64,000 nt of DNA from Pleomorphochaeta sp. (GCA_028532815.1 JAQQAS010000064.1:1-64000), one strand, 5' to 3'; shown: positions 24,135 through 33,219, numbered from the stretch's first letter. Numbers and translations are program-made. The notes: generated by a model not told the origin, from the letters alone.

Positions 24135-24428
24135 ATGCCAGGATTAAACAGAATGGGCCCAGAGGGCAAAGGAAGCATGACCGGTAGAGGTCTAGGAAGA
24201 TGTAATTCTAATTTTAATGGAACTACAAATAACAATGAAAAAAAAGTTGAAAAAGTTAATGTACCTGTAGAAAATTTAGAACAAATTAATAGAGATCCTT
24301 ATATAAATCCACAGATGGGATTTTATCCAAGAGGTATGGGTAGAGGATTTAGAAGAGGATGCAATTATGGTTTTGCTAGAGGTAGAGGATTTGCCTTTAA
24401 TGGAAGGAGAAATCGAGGTAATTTTTAA
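24135..24428 (+). CDS. DUF5320-like small Gly/Arg-rich protein
   Basis: A 97-residue protein beginning MPGLNRMGPEGKGSMTGRG, the signature of DUF5320-type proteins. Its tail is rich in Gly, Arg and Phe, with a lone RGCN. AAGGAG lies about eight bases before ATG 24135. Such genes usually travel with NifX/NifB-type dinitrogenase cofactor proteins and DUF134 regulators; here only DUF134 follows. Function is unknown. Confidence 0.7.
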   Translation: MPGLNRMGPEGKGSMTGRGLGRCNSNFNGTTNNNEKKVEKVNVPVENLEQINRDPYINPQMGFYPRGMGRGFRRGCNYGFARGRGFAFNGRRNRGNF

Positions 24429-24468
24429 TAGTTACTCATTTTATTAATTCATTTATTATACTTTTGTT

Positions 24469-24500
24469 GAGGGGAGAGCTGAAAAGTTTTCCCCTCTTTA
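24469..24500 (+). terminator. Terminator between the DUF5320 and DUF134 genes
   Basis: GAGGGGA (24469-24475) pairs with TCCCCTC (24490-24496), followed by TTTATT and more T. It may lower expression of the downstream gene. Confidence 0.65.
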
Positions 24501-24554
24501 TTGGTTTTTTAAATAATTGTGTTATTATAATTAATGTAAGGTTGAGGAGAAATT

Positions 24555-24959
24555 ATGCCAAGAAATAAGAAATATAGAAGAATTGGATATCTAAGCTCAC
24601 TAAAACATTTTGTTCCAGTCCAAAATCATAATATAATAAATAACAATTGTGAACCTGTTATTTTATCAAATGAAGAATTTGAAACTATTAGGTTAATTGA
24701 TTATAAAGGATATACTCAAGTTGAATGTAGTAAATCGATGAATATTGCAAGAACTACAGTCCAACAATTATATACCGATGCAAGATATAAACTTTCTTTA
24801 TTATTATTAGAAGGAAGACATGTTTTTGTGGAAGGTGGTAGAGTTGAAGTTTTTGATGATGAATCTTTAGAAAAAGAGGTTGGCTTTGATGAACAGGCTA
24901 TGCATAGAATGAGACAAAGACGGCATAGAAATCGTCAAAATAGAAATAATTTAAATTAG
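24555..24959 (+). CDS. DUF134 family DNA-binding protein
   Basis: A 134-residue protein with a sigma-70 region 4-like helix-turn-helix, starting MPRNKKYRRI. The core ILSNEEFETIRLIDYKGYTQ and MNIARTTVQQLYTDARYKL (about 35-80) is diagnostic of DUF134. The C-terminal tail is strongly basic. It probably regulates its DUF5320 neighbour; its DNA site is unknown. GGTTGAGGAG before ATG is a good ribosome site. Confidence 0.85.
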   Translation: MPRNKKYRRIGYLSSLKHFVPVQNHNIINNNCEPVILSNEEFETIRLIDYKGYTQVECSKSMNIARTTVQQLYTDARYKLSLLLLEGRHVFVEGGRVEVFDDESLEKEVGFDEQAMHRMRQRRHRNRQNRNNLN

Positions 24960-25066
24960 TTGAGAGTTAAAATTAATAATTTAGGATTAATTATATTATA
25001 CTATTTTACTTTATCATTTATTTCTATTATATTATTAAGGATACTAAATTTAGGAGTTATTAACTA

Positions 25067-25642
25067 ATGAGTGAAGAAAAAAAAGAAGTAAAAGCTCAAG
25101 ATCCTCAAATGAATGAAAGATTGTTAAAAACCAGAAGCATTATGCTAAGTGGCGAAATAAATAAAGAAAGTGCAGAAAAGATCATTTCACAATTACTTGT
25201 TTTAGAAGCAGATGATAGTGAAAAAGATATTAAAATTTTTATTAATAGCCCAGGTGGAGATGTGGATGCTGGTTATGCAATTTATGATATGGTAAGATTT
25301 ATCACTCCAAAAGTCATTATGATTGGAGCTGGTTTAGTTGCTTCAGCAGCATCTTTAGTTTTATTAGCTGTTCCAGCAGAAAGAAGAGTTGGTCTTCCAA
25401 ATTCAACTTACCTTATCCACCAACCTATGAGTGGAATGAAAGGTGTTGCTACTGCAATTGAAATTTATTCAAAACAAATAGATAGATTAAGAAATAAACT
25501 TGATAAAGTTATTGCTGATGCAACTAATAAGTCTATAGAAGAGGTAAAAAAAGATACTGAGAGAGACCATTGGTTATTTAGCGATGAAGCTTTGGAGTAT
25601 GGTTTAATTAGTAAAATTGTAGAGAAAAGATCACAATTGTAA
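25067..25642 (+). CDS. clpP: ATP-dependent Clp protease proteolytic subunit
   Basis: A 191-residue serine protease that forms double heptamers and degrades proteins fed by Clp ATPases. The catalytic Ser is in GLVASAASL (Ser 93), where most ClpP have GQAASM, and the His is in YLIHQP (His 118). The Asp is in DTERD (163-167). The SPGGDVDAGYAIYD oligomer loop is intact. The altered nucleophile loop suggests a divergent ClpP paralogue. No clpX or clpA is adjacent. Confidence 0.9.
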   Translation: MSEEKKEVKAQDPQMNERLLKTRSIMLSGEINKESAEKIISQLLVLEADDSEKDIKIFINSPGGDVDAGYAIYDMVRFITPKVIMIGAGLVASAASLVLLAVPAERRVGLPNSTYLIHQPMSGMKGVATAIEIYSKQIDRLRNKLDKVIADATNKSIEEVKKDTERDHWLFSDEALEYGLISKIVEKRSQL

Positions 25643-25707
25643 TAAATCTTTTTTAATAAATTAAATGCAATTTAATAAAAATTCTGATTGTTTAATTAGG
25701 AGTTTTT

Positions 25708-26697
25708 ATGGTTGCATTTTTTTTATTGTCTTTGTGTTTACTTTTTATGAGTTGTGAACAACCTCAAGTTTTTGAAGAGTCCTTTAAAATTGCTAGTTGG
25801 AATGTTGAAAATTTAATGGATACTACAGTTGATGGAAGTGAATATGAAGATTTTTCTCTTAGTGAATATGATTATGATGCATATAGGAGAAGGTTGAAGA
25901 TTATTTGTGATGTGTTAGATGATATAAACTCAGATGTAATTGTTCTTCAAGAGATTGAAAACTCAAATGTATTAAAAGATATGGTAGATTTGTACCTTTC
26001 TAGAAAAGGTTATATTTACTATGGAGCTATTAAAGAGGAAGATAGTGCAATTGCCATAGGTTTTATTTCCAAAATTGAACCTATAAATATTACAGTGCAC
26101 TCTGTTGAAGAGGCTAGAAGTGTTCTGTCTTTAGATTATGAAATAGATAATGAATTGATTAGAGTTTTAACCTTTCATGGAAAAAGTCAACTTGAAGGCT
26201 TTGAAGAGACTGAATATAAAAGATTAAATCTATCTAAAACTTTAAAAAGAGTTATAAATGAAAGTCAAGATTATAATATTATATGTATGGGTGATTTTAA
26301 TGAAGATCCTTCAGTTTATACTACAATTCAAACAGCTCTATATGATGTAGAAAAAGAAAATGCTTTTTATTTTAGAGATAAAGGTTCTCTTCTAGTATCT
26401 AGTTCAATATATAATTTATTTCAAGATATTCTATATTCTCCCCAATTAGATATAAACTTAAGAAAGAATAAAAAAGGAACCTATGTATATAAAAACATTT
26501 GGTATAATTTTGATTTGGCTTTATTAAATAGTAAATGTTTTGATTTGCTCGGTTTTGAATTTGATGATTTTAATATATATGGTGCTCAAAAGATTTCAAC
26601 TTCAACAGGTGTTCCATACTCATGGAATATTAAGAGTTTGAGTGGGGTAAGTGATCACTTTCCAATTTATGTTAGTTTGAAAAAAATAAAAAAATAG
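25708..26697 (+). CDS. Endonuclease/exonuclease/phosphatase-family lipoprotein
   Basis: A 329-residue protein with a lipoprotein signal (lipobox LFMSC, Cys near 16) and an EEP hydrolase fold. The motifs are WNVENL, LQEIEN, GDFNEDP and the terminal SDHFPIYV with catalytic Asp-His. It could cleave nucleic acid, or a phosphoester or lipid in the periplasm; the substrate is not readable. AGGAG lies before ATG 25708. A single-gene unit. Confidence 0.82.
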   Translation: MVAFFLLSLCLLFMSCEQPQVFEESFKIASWNVENLMDTTVDGSEYEDFSLSEYDYDAYRRRLKIICDVLDDINSDVIVLQEIENSNVLKDMVDLYLSRKGYIYYGAIKEEDSAIAIGFISKIEPINITVHSVEEARSVLSLDYEIDNELIRVLTFHGKSQLEGFEETEYKRLNLSKTLKRVINESQDYNIICMGDFNEDPSVYTTIQTALYDVEKENAFYFRDKGSLLVSSSIYNLFQDILYSPQLDINLRKNKKGTYVYKNIWYNFDLALLNSKCFDLLGFEFDDFNIYGAQKISTSTGVPYSWNIKSLSGVSDHFPIYVSLKKIKK

Positions 26698-26716
26698 GAG
26701 GCTTGGCCTCCTGTTT
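26696..26716. terminator. Short hairpin between convergent genes
   Basis: AGGAGGC (26696-26702) pairs with GCCTCCT (26706-26712) across a 3-nt loop, overlapping the stop codon of the nuclease-like gene and followed by GTTTC. A run of A precedes it, making it a better terminator for the minus-strand rex gene. Confidence 0.6.
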
Positions 26717-27364
26717 CTATTCTGTAATTTTTACTTTTTTAGGGAACTTTAATTCATAAAATATTTTCTCAAGAGACAAACTAAGGTTAATGTTTTGAAC
26801 AACACTCATAGAATTATCTTTTAAAAGTATCGGTTTTAATGTTACTGGAGAGAAGTTTAATATTCCTTTAACCCCTGCTTTAAGTAACTTATGGTATGTA
26901 TCCGCAGCAGCAATTTCTGGTACTGTAATTATACCAACTTTAACATCAAGAGCATCTACTACTTCTTCAAGTCTAGAGAGTGGATAAATAGATATTGGCT
27001 GTGATGAATCGCTATAAACTTGTGGATCACTATCAAATCCTGCTACAATCTTAATGCCATCAGGTTCAAACCCACCATAATGCATTAGAGCAAGCCCAAT
27101 TCTACCGCAACCTATTATTATTGCGTTCTGAGAATCCCCTTTTCCTAATATTTGAGATAGAGAAGCAATTAAGTCAACAATTTCATAGCCGCCCCTTTTT
27201 TGGCCATGTATAGATAATTGAGAAAAATCTTTTCTTACAACTGCTGCTGATACACCTGCTGCATCTGCTAGGTTGTGAGCAAACACTTTTTCTAAGCCAA
27301 TTGAGCGTAATCTATTAAGTGCACGGTAGTATCTTGTAATCCGTGTAAGTTGGTCATTATTCAT
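26717..27364 (-). CDS. rex: Redox-sensing transcriptional repressor Rex
   Basis: A 215-residue NADH/NAD+-sensing repressor. The N-terminal winged helix (about 5-75) has VSAAVVRKDFSQL and GQKRGGYEI. The Rossmann domain has IIIGCGRIGLALMHY (about 83-97), and a C-terminal swap helix follows. High NADH releases Rex from DNA. It is divergent from the hydrogenase operon, a typical Rex target. No perfect Rex consensus was seen in the 199-bp gap, so that regulation is inferred. Confidence 0.93.
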   Translation of the reverse strand: MNNDQLTRITRYYRALNRLRSIGLEKVFAHNLADAAGVSAAVVRKDFSQLSIHGQKRGGYEIVDLIASLSQILGKGDSQNAIIIGCGRIGLALMHYGGFEPDGIKIVAGFDSDPQVYSDSSQPISIYPLSRLEEVVDALDVKVGIITVPEIAAADTYHKLLKAGVKGILNFSPVTLKPILLKDNSMSVVQNINLSLSLEKIFYELKFPKKVKITE

Positions 27365-27463
27365 GAAAACCTCCTATTAATGTGAACAATAGTATATTAT
27401 TTTGCTATTATAGTCAATATTTGTTTTGTAAATTTGGTAATTCTAGGCTTAATATTTCTTTGT

Positions 27464-27511
27464 TGGGTATATTTATATATACAAACTTAGGTATTTATGT
27501 TAATATACCCA
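27464..27511. promoter_or_regulatory. Spaced inverted repeat between rex and the hydrogenase operon
   Basis: TGGGTATAT (27464-27472) and ATATACCCA (27503-27511) are perfectly inverted, 30 nt apart. The centre spacing is about four helical turns, so a looping or tandem-bound regulator is possible; a transcript hairpin is the alternative. Confidence 0.4.
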
Positions 27512-27563
27512 CTAGTCATGAAATTGACTGAATGTAAATTAGGGTAAAATATTAGGAGGGTAC

Positions 27564-28034
27564 ATGTCAGAGAATAAAATTGAATTCTCGCCTGAGTTAG
27601 TAGTATTTATTGACGAATGGCGTGACAAGCCAGGTAATCTCATCATGGTATTACACAAAGTTCAAAGTGAATTTGGATATGTGTCTAGGGAAGCCGCTGA
27701 TGAAGTTTCAAAACAATTGGATATTCCATTTGCTAAAATATGGGGTGTATTAACATTCTATCATTTCTTTAAACTTACAAAACCAGGGGATTATAACATC
27801 CAAGTTTGTATGGGAACTGCATGCTACTTAAAAGGTGGAGATGCTATAGTTGATGAAATCGGTAACTTACTTAATTTAGAAGTTGGCGGTATTACTGACG
27901 ATGGAAAATTCTCCCTAGAAGCCGTTCGTTGTATCGGTTGTTGTGGTTTAGCACCAGTTATGACTATTGGTGGTGAAGTGTTCGGTAAGGTTACCAAGAA
28001 TCAAATTCCTGGAATCTTAAAGAAATTTGCTTAA
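27564..28034 (+). CDS. hydC: NuoE-like [2Fe-2S] subunit of [FeFe] hydrogenase
   Basis: A 156-residue thioredoxin-like ferredoxin, the HydC/HndA-type small subunit of the NAD-dependent electron-bifurcating hydrogenase. The cluster ligands are CMGTAC (first pair) and CIGCC (second pair). AGGAGG lies before ATG. It is the first gene of the hydrogenase operon, 9 bp from the next. It passes electrons between the flavoprotein and other clusters in the cytoplasm. Confidence 0.9.
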   Translation: MSENKIEFSPELVVFIDEWRDKPGNLIMVLHKVQSEFGYVSREAADEVSKQLDIPFAKIWGVLTFYHFFKLTKPGDYNIQVCMGTACYLKGGDAIVDEIGNLLNLEVGGITDDGKFSLEAVRCIGCCGLAPVMTIGGEVFGKVTKNQIPGILKKFA

Positions 28035-28042
28035 AAATTTTT

Positions 28043-28627
28043 ATGCATCGTTACATATGTGATTTCATTTTAGATATAACACAAAATTCTTTTGAAGCAA
28101 AAAGTACTCAAGTTGAGCTTTTTTTATTTGAAGATGATAGATATCTAAAAGTCATTATTAAGGATAATGGCAAAGGTATGAGTAGTGATGTATTAGAAAA
28201 AGTTTTAGATCCTTATTATACAGATGGTCTTAAGCATAAAAATAGAAAAGTTGGATTAGGCTTACCGTTTTTAGTTCAAAGTGTTAGAGAAAGCGGTGGT
28301 AGTTTTGATATTAATTCAAAACCTAATGAGGGAACTCAAGTATATTGTTCTTTTGATTTATGTAATGTAGATACTCCACCAATTGGTGATATTAGTTCTA
28401 CCTTTTTAACTTTATTTAGCGATCCAAACGCAAATGAGTTAATTATTAGAAGGGAGATAAATACTTCTAAGGGTAGTTCACATTACGAGTTTTCAAAAAG
28501 CGAATTATTAGAGATTTTAGGAGATTTTTCAACTGTTTCATCTTTATGCCTTTTACGAGACTTTTTACAAAGTCAAGAAGAAGATCTTCAACAATATTAT
28601 GTGAATAGAACTTTAATTTTTAAGTAG
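28043..28627 (+). CDS. HATPase_c protein in the hydrogenase operon
   Basis: A 194-residue protein with a GHKL ATPase fold. The N box is DITQNSFEA (about 11-19), the G1 box KDNGKGM (about 41-47) and the G2-like KVGLGLPFL (about 69-77). It lacks a dimerisation/phospho-His domain, so it looks more like an anti-sigma kinase or ATPase than a full histidine kinase. Such genes occur between the small subunits in HydABC operons of fermenters, but their role is unknown. The C-terminal 80 residues match nothing I know. Confidence 0.8.
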   Translation: MHRYICDFILDITQNSFEAKSTQVELFLFEDDRYLKVIIKDNGKGMSSDVLEKVLDPYYTDGLKHKNRKVGLGLPFLVQSVRESGGSFDINSKPNEGTQVYCSFDLCNVDTPPIGDISSTFLTLFSDPNANELIIRREINTSKGSSHYEFSKSELLEILGDFSTVSSLCLLRDFLQSQEEDLQQYYVNRTLIFK

Positions 28628-28648
28628 TTAAATAATGGAGATAGTATA

Positions 28649-29053
28649 ATGGCAAAAATGACATTAGAAGAACTTAGAAACTTAAGAGCTTCAAAACAAA
28701 AATCCTTGCAAAAACGAAGTATCGAAGGAAAAGAGGGCCAAATTATTATTGGTATGGGTACTTGTGGTATTGCAGCTGGTGCTAAAACAGTTTTAGATGC
28801 TTTTCTTTCAGAATTAGATGCAAAAGGAATTACAAATATTTCTGTAACTCAAACAGGTTGCATGGGCCTTTGTCATGTTGAACCAACTGTTGAAGTTGTT
28901 GTTCCAAATATGCCTGATGTAATTTATGGAAATGTGGATGCAAAAGTTGCTAAACAAATTGTCCAAGATCATTTAATTGATCATAAATTAGTAAGTGACC
29001 ATGTATTTGATAGACCTGCAGCAGATATTTATGTAAAGGATGGAGATAAGTAA
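28649..29053 (+). CDS. Small [2Fe-2S] ferredoxin-like subunit (HndB type)
   Basis: A 134-residue thioredoxin-like [2Fe-2S] protein. The ligand pairs are in GMGTCGIAAGA and QTGCMGLCHVEP, with only one Cys visible in the first pair, as in HndB-type subunits. It follows the ATPase gene by 21 bp and its last codon overlaps the start of the flavoprotein gene, so it is coupled to it. It is probably an accessory electron-transfer subunit of the hydrogenase. Confidence 0.82.
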   Translation: MAKMTLEELRNLRASKQKSLQKRSIEGKEGQIIIGMGTCGIAAGAKTVLDAFLSELDAKGITNISVTQTGCMGLCHVEPTVEVVVPNMPDVIYGNVDAKVAKQIVQDHLIDHKLVSDHVFDRPAADIYVKDGDK

Positions 29054-30840
29054 TGGCTTTCAGAAACTATATTTTAGTTTGTGGTGGTACAGGATGTGAA
29101 TCTAGCCGCGCAGACGATATTTACAAAAACCTTATTGCTGAATGTGAAGCTCAAGGTGTAAAAGATGAAGTACAGATTGTTAAAACTGGTTGTTTTGGTT
29201 TCTGTGAACAAGGTCCTATTGTTAAAATTCTTCCCGAAGATTCTTTTTACGTTCAAGTAAAACCAGAAGATGCTAAAGAATTAATTAGTGAACATATTAT
29301 TAAAGGTCGTGAAGTAACAAGACTTTTATACAATAAAGATAAGAGTCACAAACATGCTCAAGTAGAAGAAATTGAATTCTACCAAAAGCAGTTTAGAATT
29401 GTTCTAAGAAACTGTGGCTTTATTGATCCAGAAAAAATTGATGAATATATTGCACGTGATGGTTATTCAGCTTTAGAAAAAGTTTTATTTGATATGACTC
29501 CAGATGAAATTATTGGAGAATTGAAAACTTCCGGATTGAGAGGTCGTGGTGGAGCAGGATTCCCAACTTGGATGAAATGGAATTTTACTAAAATGGCTGA
29601 AAATGATCAAAAATTCGTAGTTTGTAATGCTGATGAAGGCGATCCTGGTGCATACATGGACCGTTCAACATTAGAGGGAGACCCCCATACAGTATTAGAA
29701 GCAATGACAATTTGTGGTAAAGCTATTGGAGCTAATCAAGGTTATATCTATATTAGAGCAGAATATCCTTTAGCAATTCATCGTTTAGAAGTTGCAATGG
29801 AACAAGCTAGAGAATATGGCTTGTTAGGTAAAGATATTCTTGGTAGTGGTTTTGATTTTGATATTGAAATTCGTTTAGGTGCTGGTGCTTTCGTTTGTGG
29901 TGAAGAAACAGCTCTATTACAATCAATTGAAGGATTTAGAGGAATGCCTCAACCACGTCCACCGTTTCCAGCAGTAAAGGGACTATGGCAAAAGCCTACT
30001 TGTATTAACAACGTTGAAACTTGGGCAAATATTCCTGTTATTATTAACAAGGGAGGAGCTTGGTTCCAAAAAATTGGTACAGCAGACAGTCATGGTACAA
30101 AAGTATTTGCATTAACTGGTAAAATTAAAAACTCTGGTCTTGTAGAAGTTCCAATGGGAACAACTTTAAGAGAAATTGTTTTTGATGTTGGTGGTGGTAT
30201 TGCTAATGGTAAAGAATTTAAAGCAGTTCAAACCGGTGGTCCATCAGGTGGTGTTATTACTAAAGAAAACTTAGATACTCCAATTGACTTTGGCGGTTTA
30301 CAAAAGATCGGCTCTATGATGGGTTCTGGTGGAATGATTGTTATGGATGAAGACGATTGTATCGTTGACGTTGCAAAATTCTATTTGAACTTTACTGTAG
30401 ATGAATCTTGTGGTAAATGTGCTCCTTGTAGAATAGGTGGTAGATCATTACTAAATATCTTAGAGAAAATTACTAATGGTAAGGGAACTCAAAGAGATAT
30501 TGATAATATCCATAGTATTGGTCTTGCAATGAGAAAAGGTTCTCTTTGTGCTTTAGGACAAACTGCTCCTAACCCAATTCTTTCAAGTTTGAAGTATTTC
30601 CCTGAAGAGTATAAAGCTCATATTGAAGAAAAGAGATGTCCTGCAGGTAAATGTAAGAAATTAATTTCTTATTCTATCAATGTAGATAAATGTATTGGAT
30701 GTACAGCTTGTGCACGAAAGTGTCCAGTTGGTGCAATTTCAGGTGAAAGAAAACAAGCTCATATTATAGATCAAGCAGCTTGTATTAAGTGTGGCGCTTG
30801 TCTTGTAGCTTGTAAGTTCGGCGCAGTTGAAGTTCATTAG
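29053..30840 (+). CDS. hydB: NuoF-like flavoprotein subunit of bifurcating hydrogenase
   Basis: This 595-residue subunit binds NAD(H), FMN and several Fe-S clusters. The N-terminal thioredoxin-like domain has Cys 10, 15, 47 and 51. The FMN/NAD region is GRGGAGFPT (164-172) and NADEGDPGAYMDR (192-204). An SLBB domain follows, then the NuoF cluster ESCGKCAPC (about 450). Two C-terminal [4Fe-4S] motifs are CIGCTACARKC and CIKCGACLVAC. The extra ferredoxin domain is typical of HydB/HndC and absent from respiratory NuoF. It is the site of NAD(H)/ferredoxin electron bifurcation. Confidence 0.94.
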   Translation: MAFRNYILVCGGTGCESSRADDIYKNLIAECEAQGVKDEVQIVKTGCFGFCEQGPIVKILPEDSFYVQVKPEDAKELISEHIIKGREVTRLLYNKDKSHKHAQVEEIEFYQKQFRIVLRNCGFIDPEKIDEYIARDGYSALEKVLFDMTPDEIIGELKTSGLRGRGGAGFPTWMKWNFTKMAENDQKFVVCNADEGDPGAYMDRSTLEGDPHTVLEAMTICGKAIGANQGYIYIRAEYPLAIHRLEVAMEQAREYGLLGKDILGSGFDFDIEIRLGAGAFVCGEETALLQSIEGFRGMPQPRPPFPAVKGLWQKPTCINNVETWANIPVIINKGGAWFQKIGTADSHGTKVFALTGKIKNSGLVEVPMGTTLREIVFDVGGGIANGKEFKAVQTGGPSGGVITKENLDTPIDFGGLQKIGSMMGSGGMIVMDEDDCIVDVAKFYLNFTVDESCGKCAPCRIGGRSLLNILEKITNGKGTQRDIDNIHSIGLAMRKGSLCALGQTAPNPILSSLKYFPEEYKAHIEEKRCPAGKCKKLISYSINVDKCIGCTACARKCPVGAISGERKQAHIIDQAACIKCGACLVACKFGAVEVH

Positions 30841-30863
30841 GCGTCGGGAGGATCAAAGAAATA

Positions 30864-32609
30864 ATGGTTAATGTAAAAATAAATGGTATTCCCGTAGAAG
30901 TAGCAGAGGGAACAACTGTATTACAAGCAGCAAAGGAAGTTGGGATTTATATACCAACCTTATGTTATCACCCAGACTTAACTCCTTTTGCCTCTTGCGG
31001 TATGTGTGTATGTAAACAAGAAAATAATAATAAAATGTTAAGAGCATGTTCTACTCCAGTTCATGAAGGATTAAGTGTTATAACTGATGATCCTGAATTG
31101 TTCGAAGTTAGAAAAGCTATTTTAGAAATGACATTAAGTACTCATCCTAATTCTTGTTTAACTTGTATTAGAAATGGTAACTGTGAATTACAAACTTTAG
31201 CAGCTAAATTTGGTATTAGAGAACAACCTTTTGAAAGTAGAGTATCCAAAATTCGTGCCGATACTTCTTCTCCATCAATTGTTTTAGATCCACACAAATG
31301 TATTAAATGTGGGCGTTGTGTACAAGTTTGCCAAGAATTACAAGGTGTATTTGCTCTAGATTTTATTGGACGTGGTGATTCAACTGTAATGTCTCCTGCA
31401 GCTAATTTAAAACTAAATGATAGCCCTTGTGTTAAATGTGGTCAATGTATTGTTCACTGTCCAGTTGGTGCTATATATGAAAAAGATGAAACAGCTGAAT
31501 TGAGAAAAGCAATTGCTGATCCTAATAAAGTTGTAGCTGTGCAAATGGCTCCATCAGTTCGTGTAGGAATTAGTGAAGAATTTGATTTACCAGTTGGAAC
31601 TGTTTCTACAGGTAGATTATATGCAGCTCTTAGAAAAATTGGTGTTGATTTAGTATTTGATACAAACTTTGGTGCTGATTTAACAATCATGGAAGAAGGT
31701 AGTGAATTAGTTAAGAGATTAACTACAGAAGGTAGTGTATTACCACAATTTACTTCTTGTTGTCCTGGTTGGGTTGATTATTGTGAAAAATTCTATCCAG
31801 AATTAAACGAAAATTTATCAACAGCTAAAAGTCCTATGATGATGCAAGGTGCAATTACTAAAACATATTATTCTCAAGTATCTAAAACTGATCCTAAAAC
31901 AATTTACAGTGTTGCTCTAATGCCTTGTACTGCTAAAAAGTTTGAAATCAAACGTAATGATACTATGAAATCTTCAGGTTATGATGATGTTGATTTAGTA
32001 TTAACTACACGTGAAATTGCTAGACTGTTTAGAGCTAATGGTATTGATTTTGCAGCACTTAAAGAAGAAGAGTGTGATTCTCCAATTGGTGAATACACAG
32101 GGGCAGGAACAATCTTTGGTAACACTGGTGGTGTAATGGAAGCTGCTGTAAGAACAGCTTATCATTTAGTTACCGGCGATGAACTAGAAGATGTAAATGT
32201 TACATCAGTTCGTGGCCTAGATGGTGTTAAAAAAGGTGTTGTAGATATGGAAGGAACTAAAATTAGAGTTGCTGTAGTTAACGGACTTGCAAATGTAAAA
32301 GAAGTTTGTGATGAAGTTCTTGCTGCTAAAAAAGCTAATAAACCAGCTCCTTATGACTTTATCGAAGTTATGGCTTGCCGCGGTGGTTGTATTGCCGGTG
32401 GTGGTCAACCTTATGGTACTGATGATAAAGTTAGACAAGAAAGAATTGCCGGCTTATATAGTGATGATGAAAAATCAACATATAGAAAGTCTCATGAGAA
32501 TCCTTCAATTCAAAAAATCTATAGTGATTTCTTGAGTGAACCTTTATCTCATAAAGCACATTCTTTATTGCATACAACTTATACAAAAAGAAAAAAATAT
32601 AATGTATAA
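30864..32609 (+). CDS. hydA: [FeFe] hydrogenase catalytic subunit
   Basis: A 581-residue catalytic subunit. A [2Fe-2S] domain (Cys 34, 45, 48, 62) is followed by the His-Cys3 cluster (His 94, Cys 98, 101, 107) and two [4Fe-4S] motifs (146-156, 189-199). The H-cluster signatures are all intact: TSCCPGW (297-303), MPCTAKKFE (353-361) and the ExMxCxxGC stretch from 501 to 516. A C-terminal small-subunit-like domain follows. It makes or uses H2 with electrons from NADH plus ferredoxin. The hydE/F/G maturases needed for the H-cluster are not in this window. GGGAGG precedes ATG. Confidence 0.96.
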   Translation: MVNVKINGIPVEVAEGTTVLQAAKEVGIYIPTLCYHPDLTPFASCGMCVCKQENNNKMLRACSTPVHEGLSVITDDPELFEVRKAILEMTLSTHPNSCLTCIRNGNCELQTLAAKFGIREQPFESRVSKIRADTSSPSIVLDPHKCIKCGRCVQVCQELQGVFALDFIGRGDSTVMSPAANLKLNDSPCVKCGQCIVHCPVGAIYEKDETAELRKAIADPNKVVAVQMAPSVRVGISEEFDLPVGTVSTGRLYAALRKIGVDLVFDTNFGADLTIMEEGSELVKRLTTEGSVLPQFTSCCPGWVDYCEKFYPELNENLSTAKSPMMMQGAITKTYYSQVSKTDPKTIYSVALMPCTAKKFEIKRNDTMKSSGYDDVDLVLTTREIARLFRANGIDFAALKEEECDSPIGEYTGAGTIFGNTGGVMEAAVRTAYHLVTGDELEDVNVTSVRGLDGVKKGVVDMEGTKIRVAVVNGLANVKEVCDEVLAAKKANKPAPYDFIEVMACRGGCIAGGGQPYGTDDKVRQERIAGLYSDDEKSTYRKSHENPSIQKIYSDFLSEPLSHKAHSLLHTTYTKRKKYNV

Positions 32610-32623
32610 TTTATAATTTTGAC

Positions 32624-32654
32624 AAAAAGGGCTAGTGTAAACTAGTCCTTTTTT
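32624..32654 (+). terminator. Terminator of the hydrogenase operon
   Basis: A 13-bp stem (32624-32636 with 32641-32653, one G-T pair) with a GTAA loop ends in six T. Confidence 0.9.
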
Positions 32655-32772
32655 ATTGACGTTTTCTTTTATCTATCTTTACGTTTATTATGGTAAATGA
32701 TATTATAAATATAAAATTATTTATTATATAATAATGATATAGGATATTTATTCTATATTTAGAGGATTAAAT

Positions 32773-33219
32773 ATGAAGTTAAAAAATGTTTTAAATGAAA
32801 ATGTTGTTAAAATAGATTTAGAAAGTAATACTAAAGATGATATTATTAAAGAACTTTTAGCTATATTAAAAGATAATAATTTAGTTGATGATGTTGATTT
32901 AGCTTATAAAGATGTTATGAGTAGAGAAACAAAAATGTCAACTGGAATCCAACATGGTGTTGCTATTCCTCATGCAAAAACAAAAGCTGTAAACCAACTA
33001 ACCGCTTGTATTGGATTAAAAAAAGAAGGTGTAGATTTTAATGCATTAGACGGAGAAAAAAGTAATATTTTTATTATGACTCTTTCTCCAAGTGACCATA
33101 TTGGACCTCATGTTCAATTTCTTGCTGAAGTTAGTAGAATTATAAAAACAGAAGAAGCTAGAAATAGTATTTTAGCCTCTGAGAGTCCAGCAGAATTATT
33201 ATCGGTATTTGGAATTTAG
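32773..33219 (+). CDS. PTS EIIA (fructose/nitrogen type) domain protein
   Basis: A 148-residue free-standing EIIA domain. The phospho-accepting His is in GVAIPHAK (His 67). No sugar-specific IIB or IIC follows; the next gene, 29 bp on, is a cation:proton antiporter. EIIA-Ntr proteins are known to regulate K+ transport in other bacteria, so a regulatory role towards the antiporter is plausible. AGAGG precedes ATG. Confidence 0.88.
   Translation: MKLKNVLNENVVKIDLESNTKDDIIKELLAILKDNNLVDDVDLAYKDVMSRETKMSTGIQHGVAIPHAKTKAVNQLTACIGLKKEGVDFNALDGEKSNIFIMTLSPSDHIGPHVQFLAEVSRIIKTEEARNSILASESPAELLSVFGI

Noticed and set aside
27365-27563. Search for a classical Rex operator between rex and hydC
   Set aside because: Only partial half-sites (for example GTGAACAAT near 27381) were seen, and no full palindrome of the Rex type, so none is annotated.
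32308-32535. Plus-strand ORF of 75 codons within hydA
   Set aside because: It lies wholly inside the hydrogenase gene in another frame; the hydA frame carries the essential C-terminal motif there.
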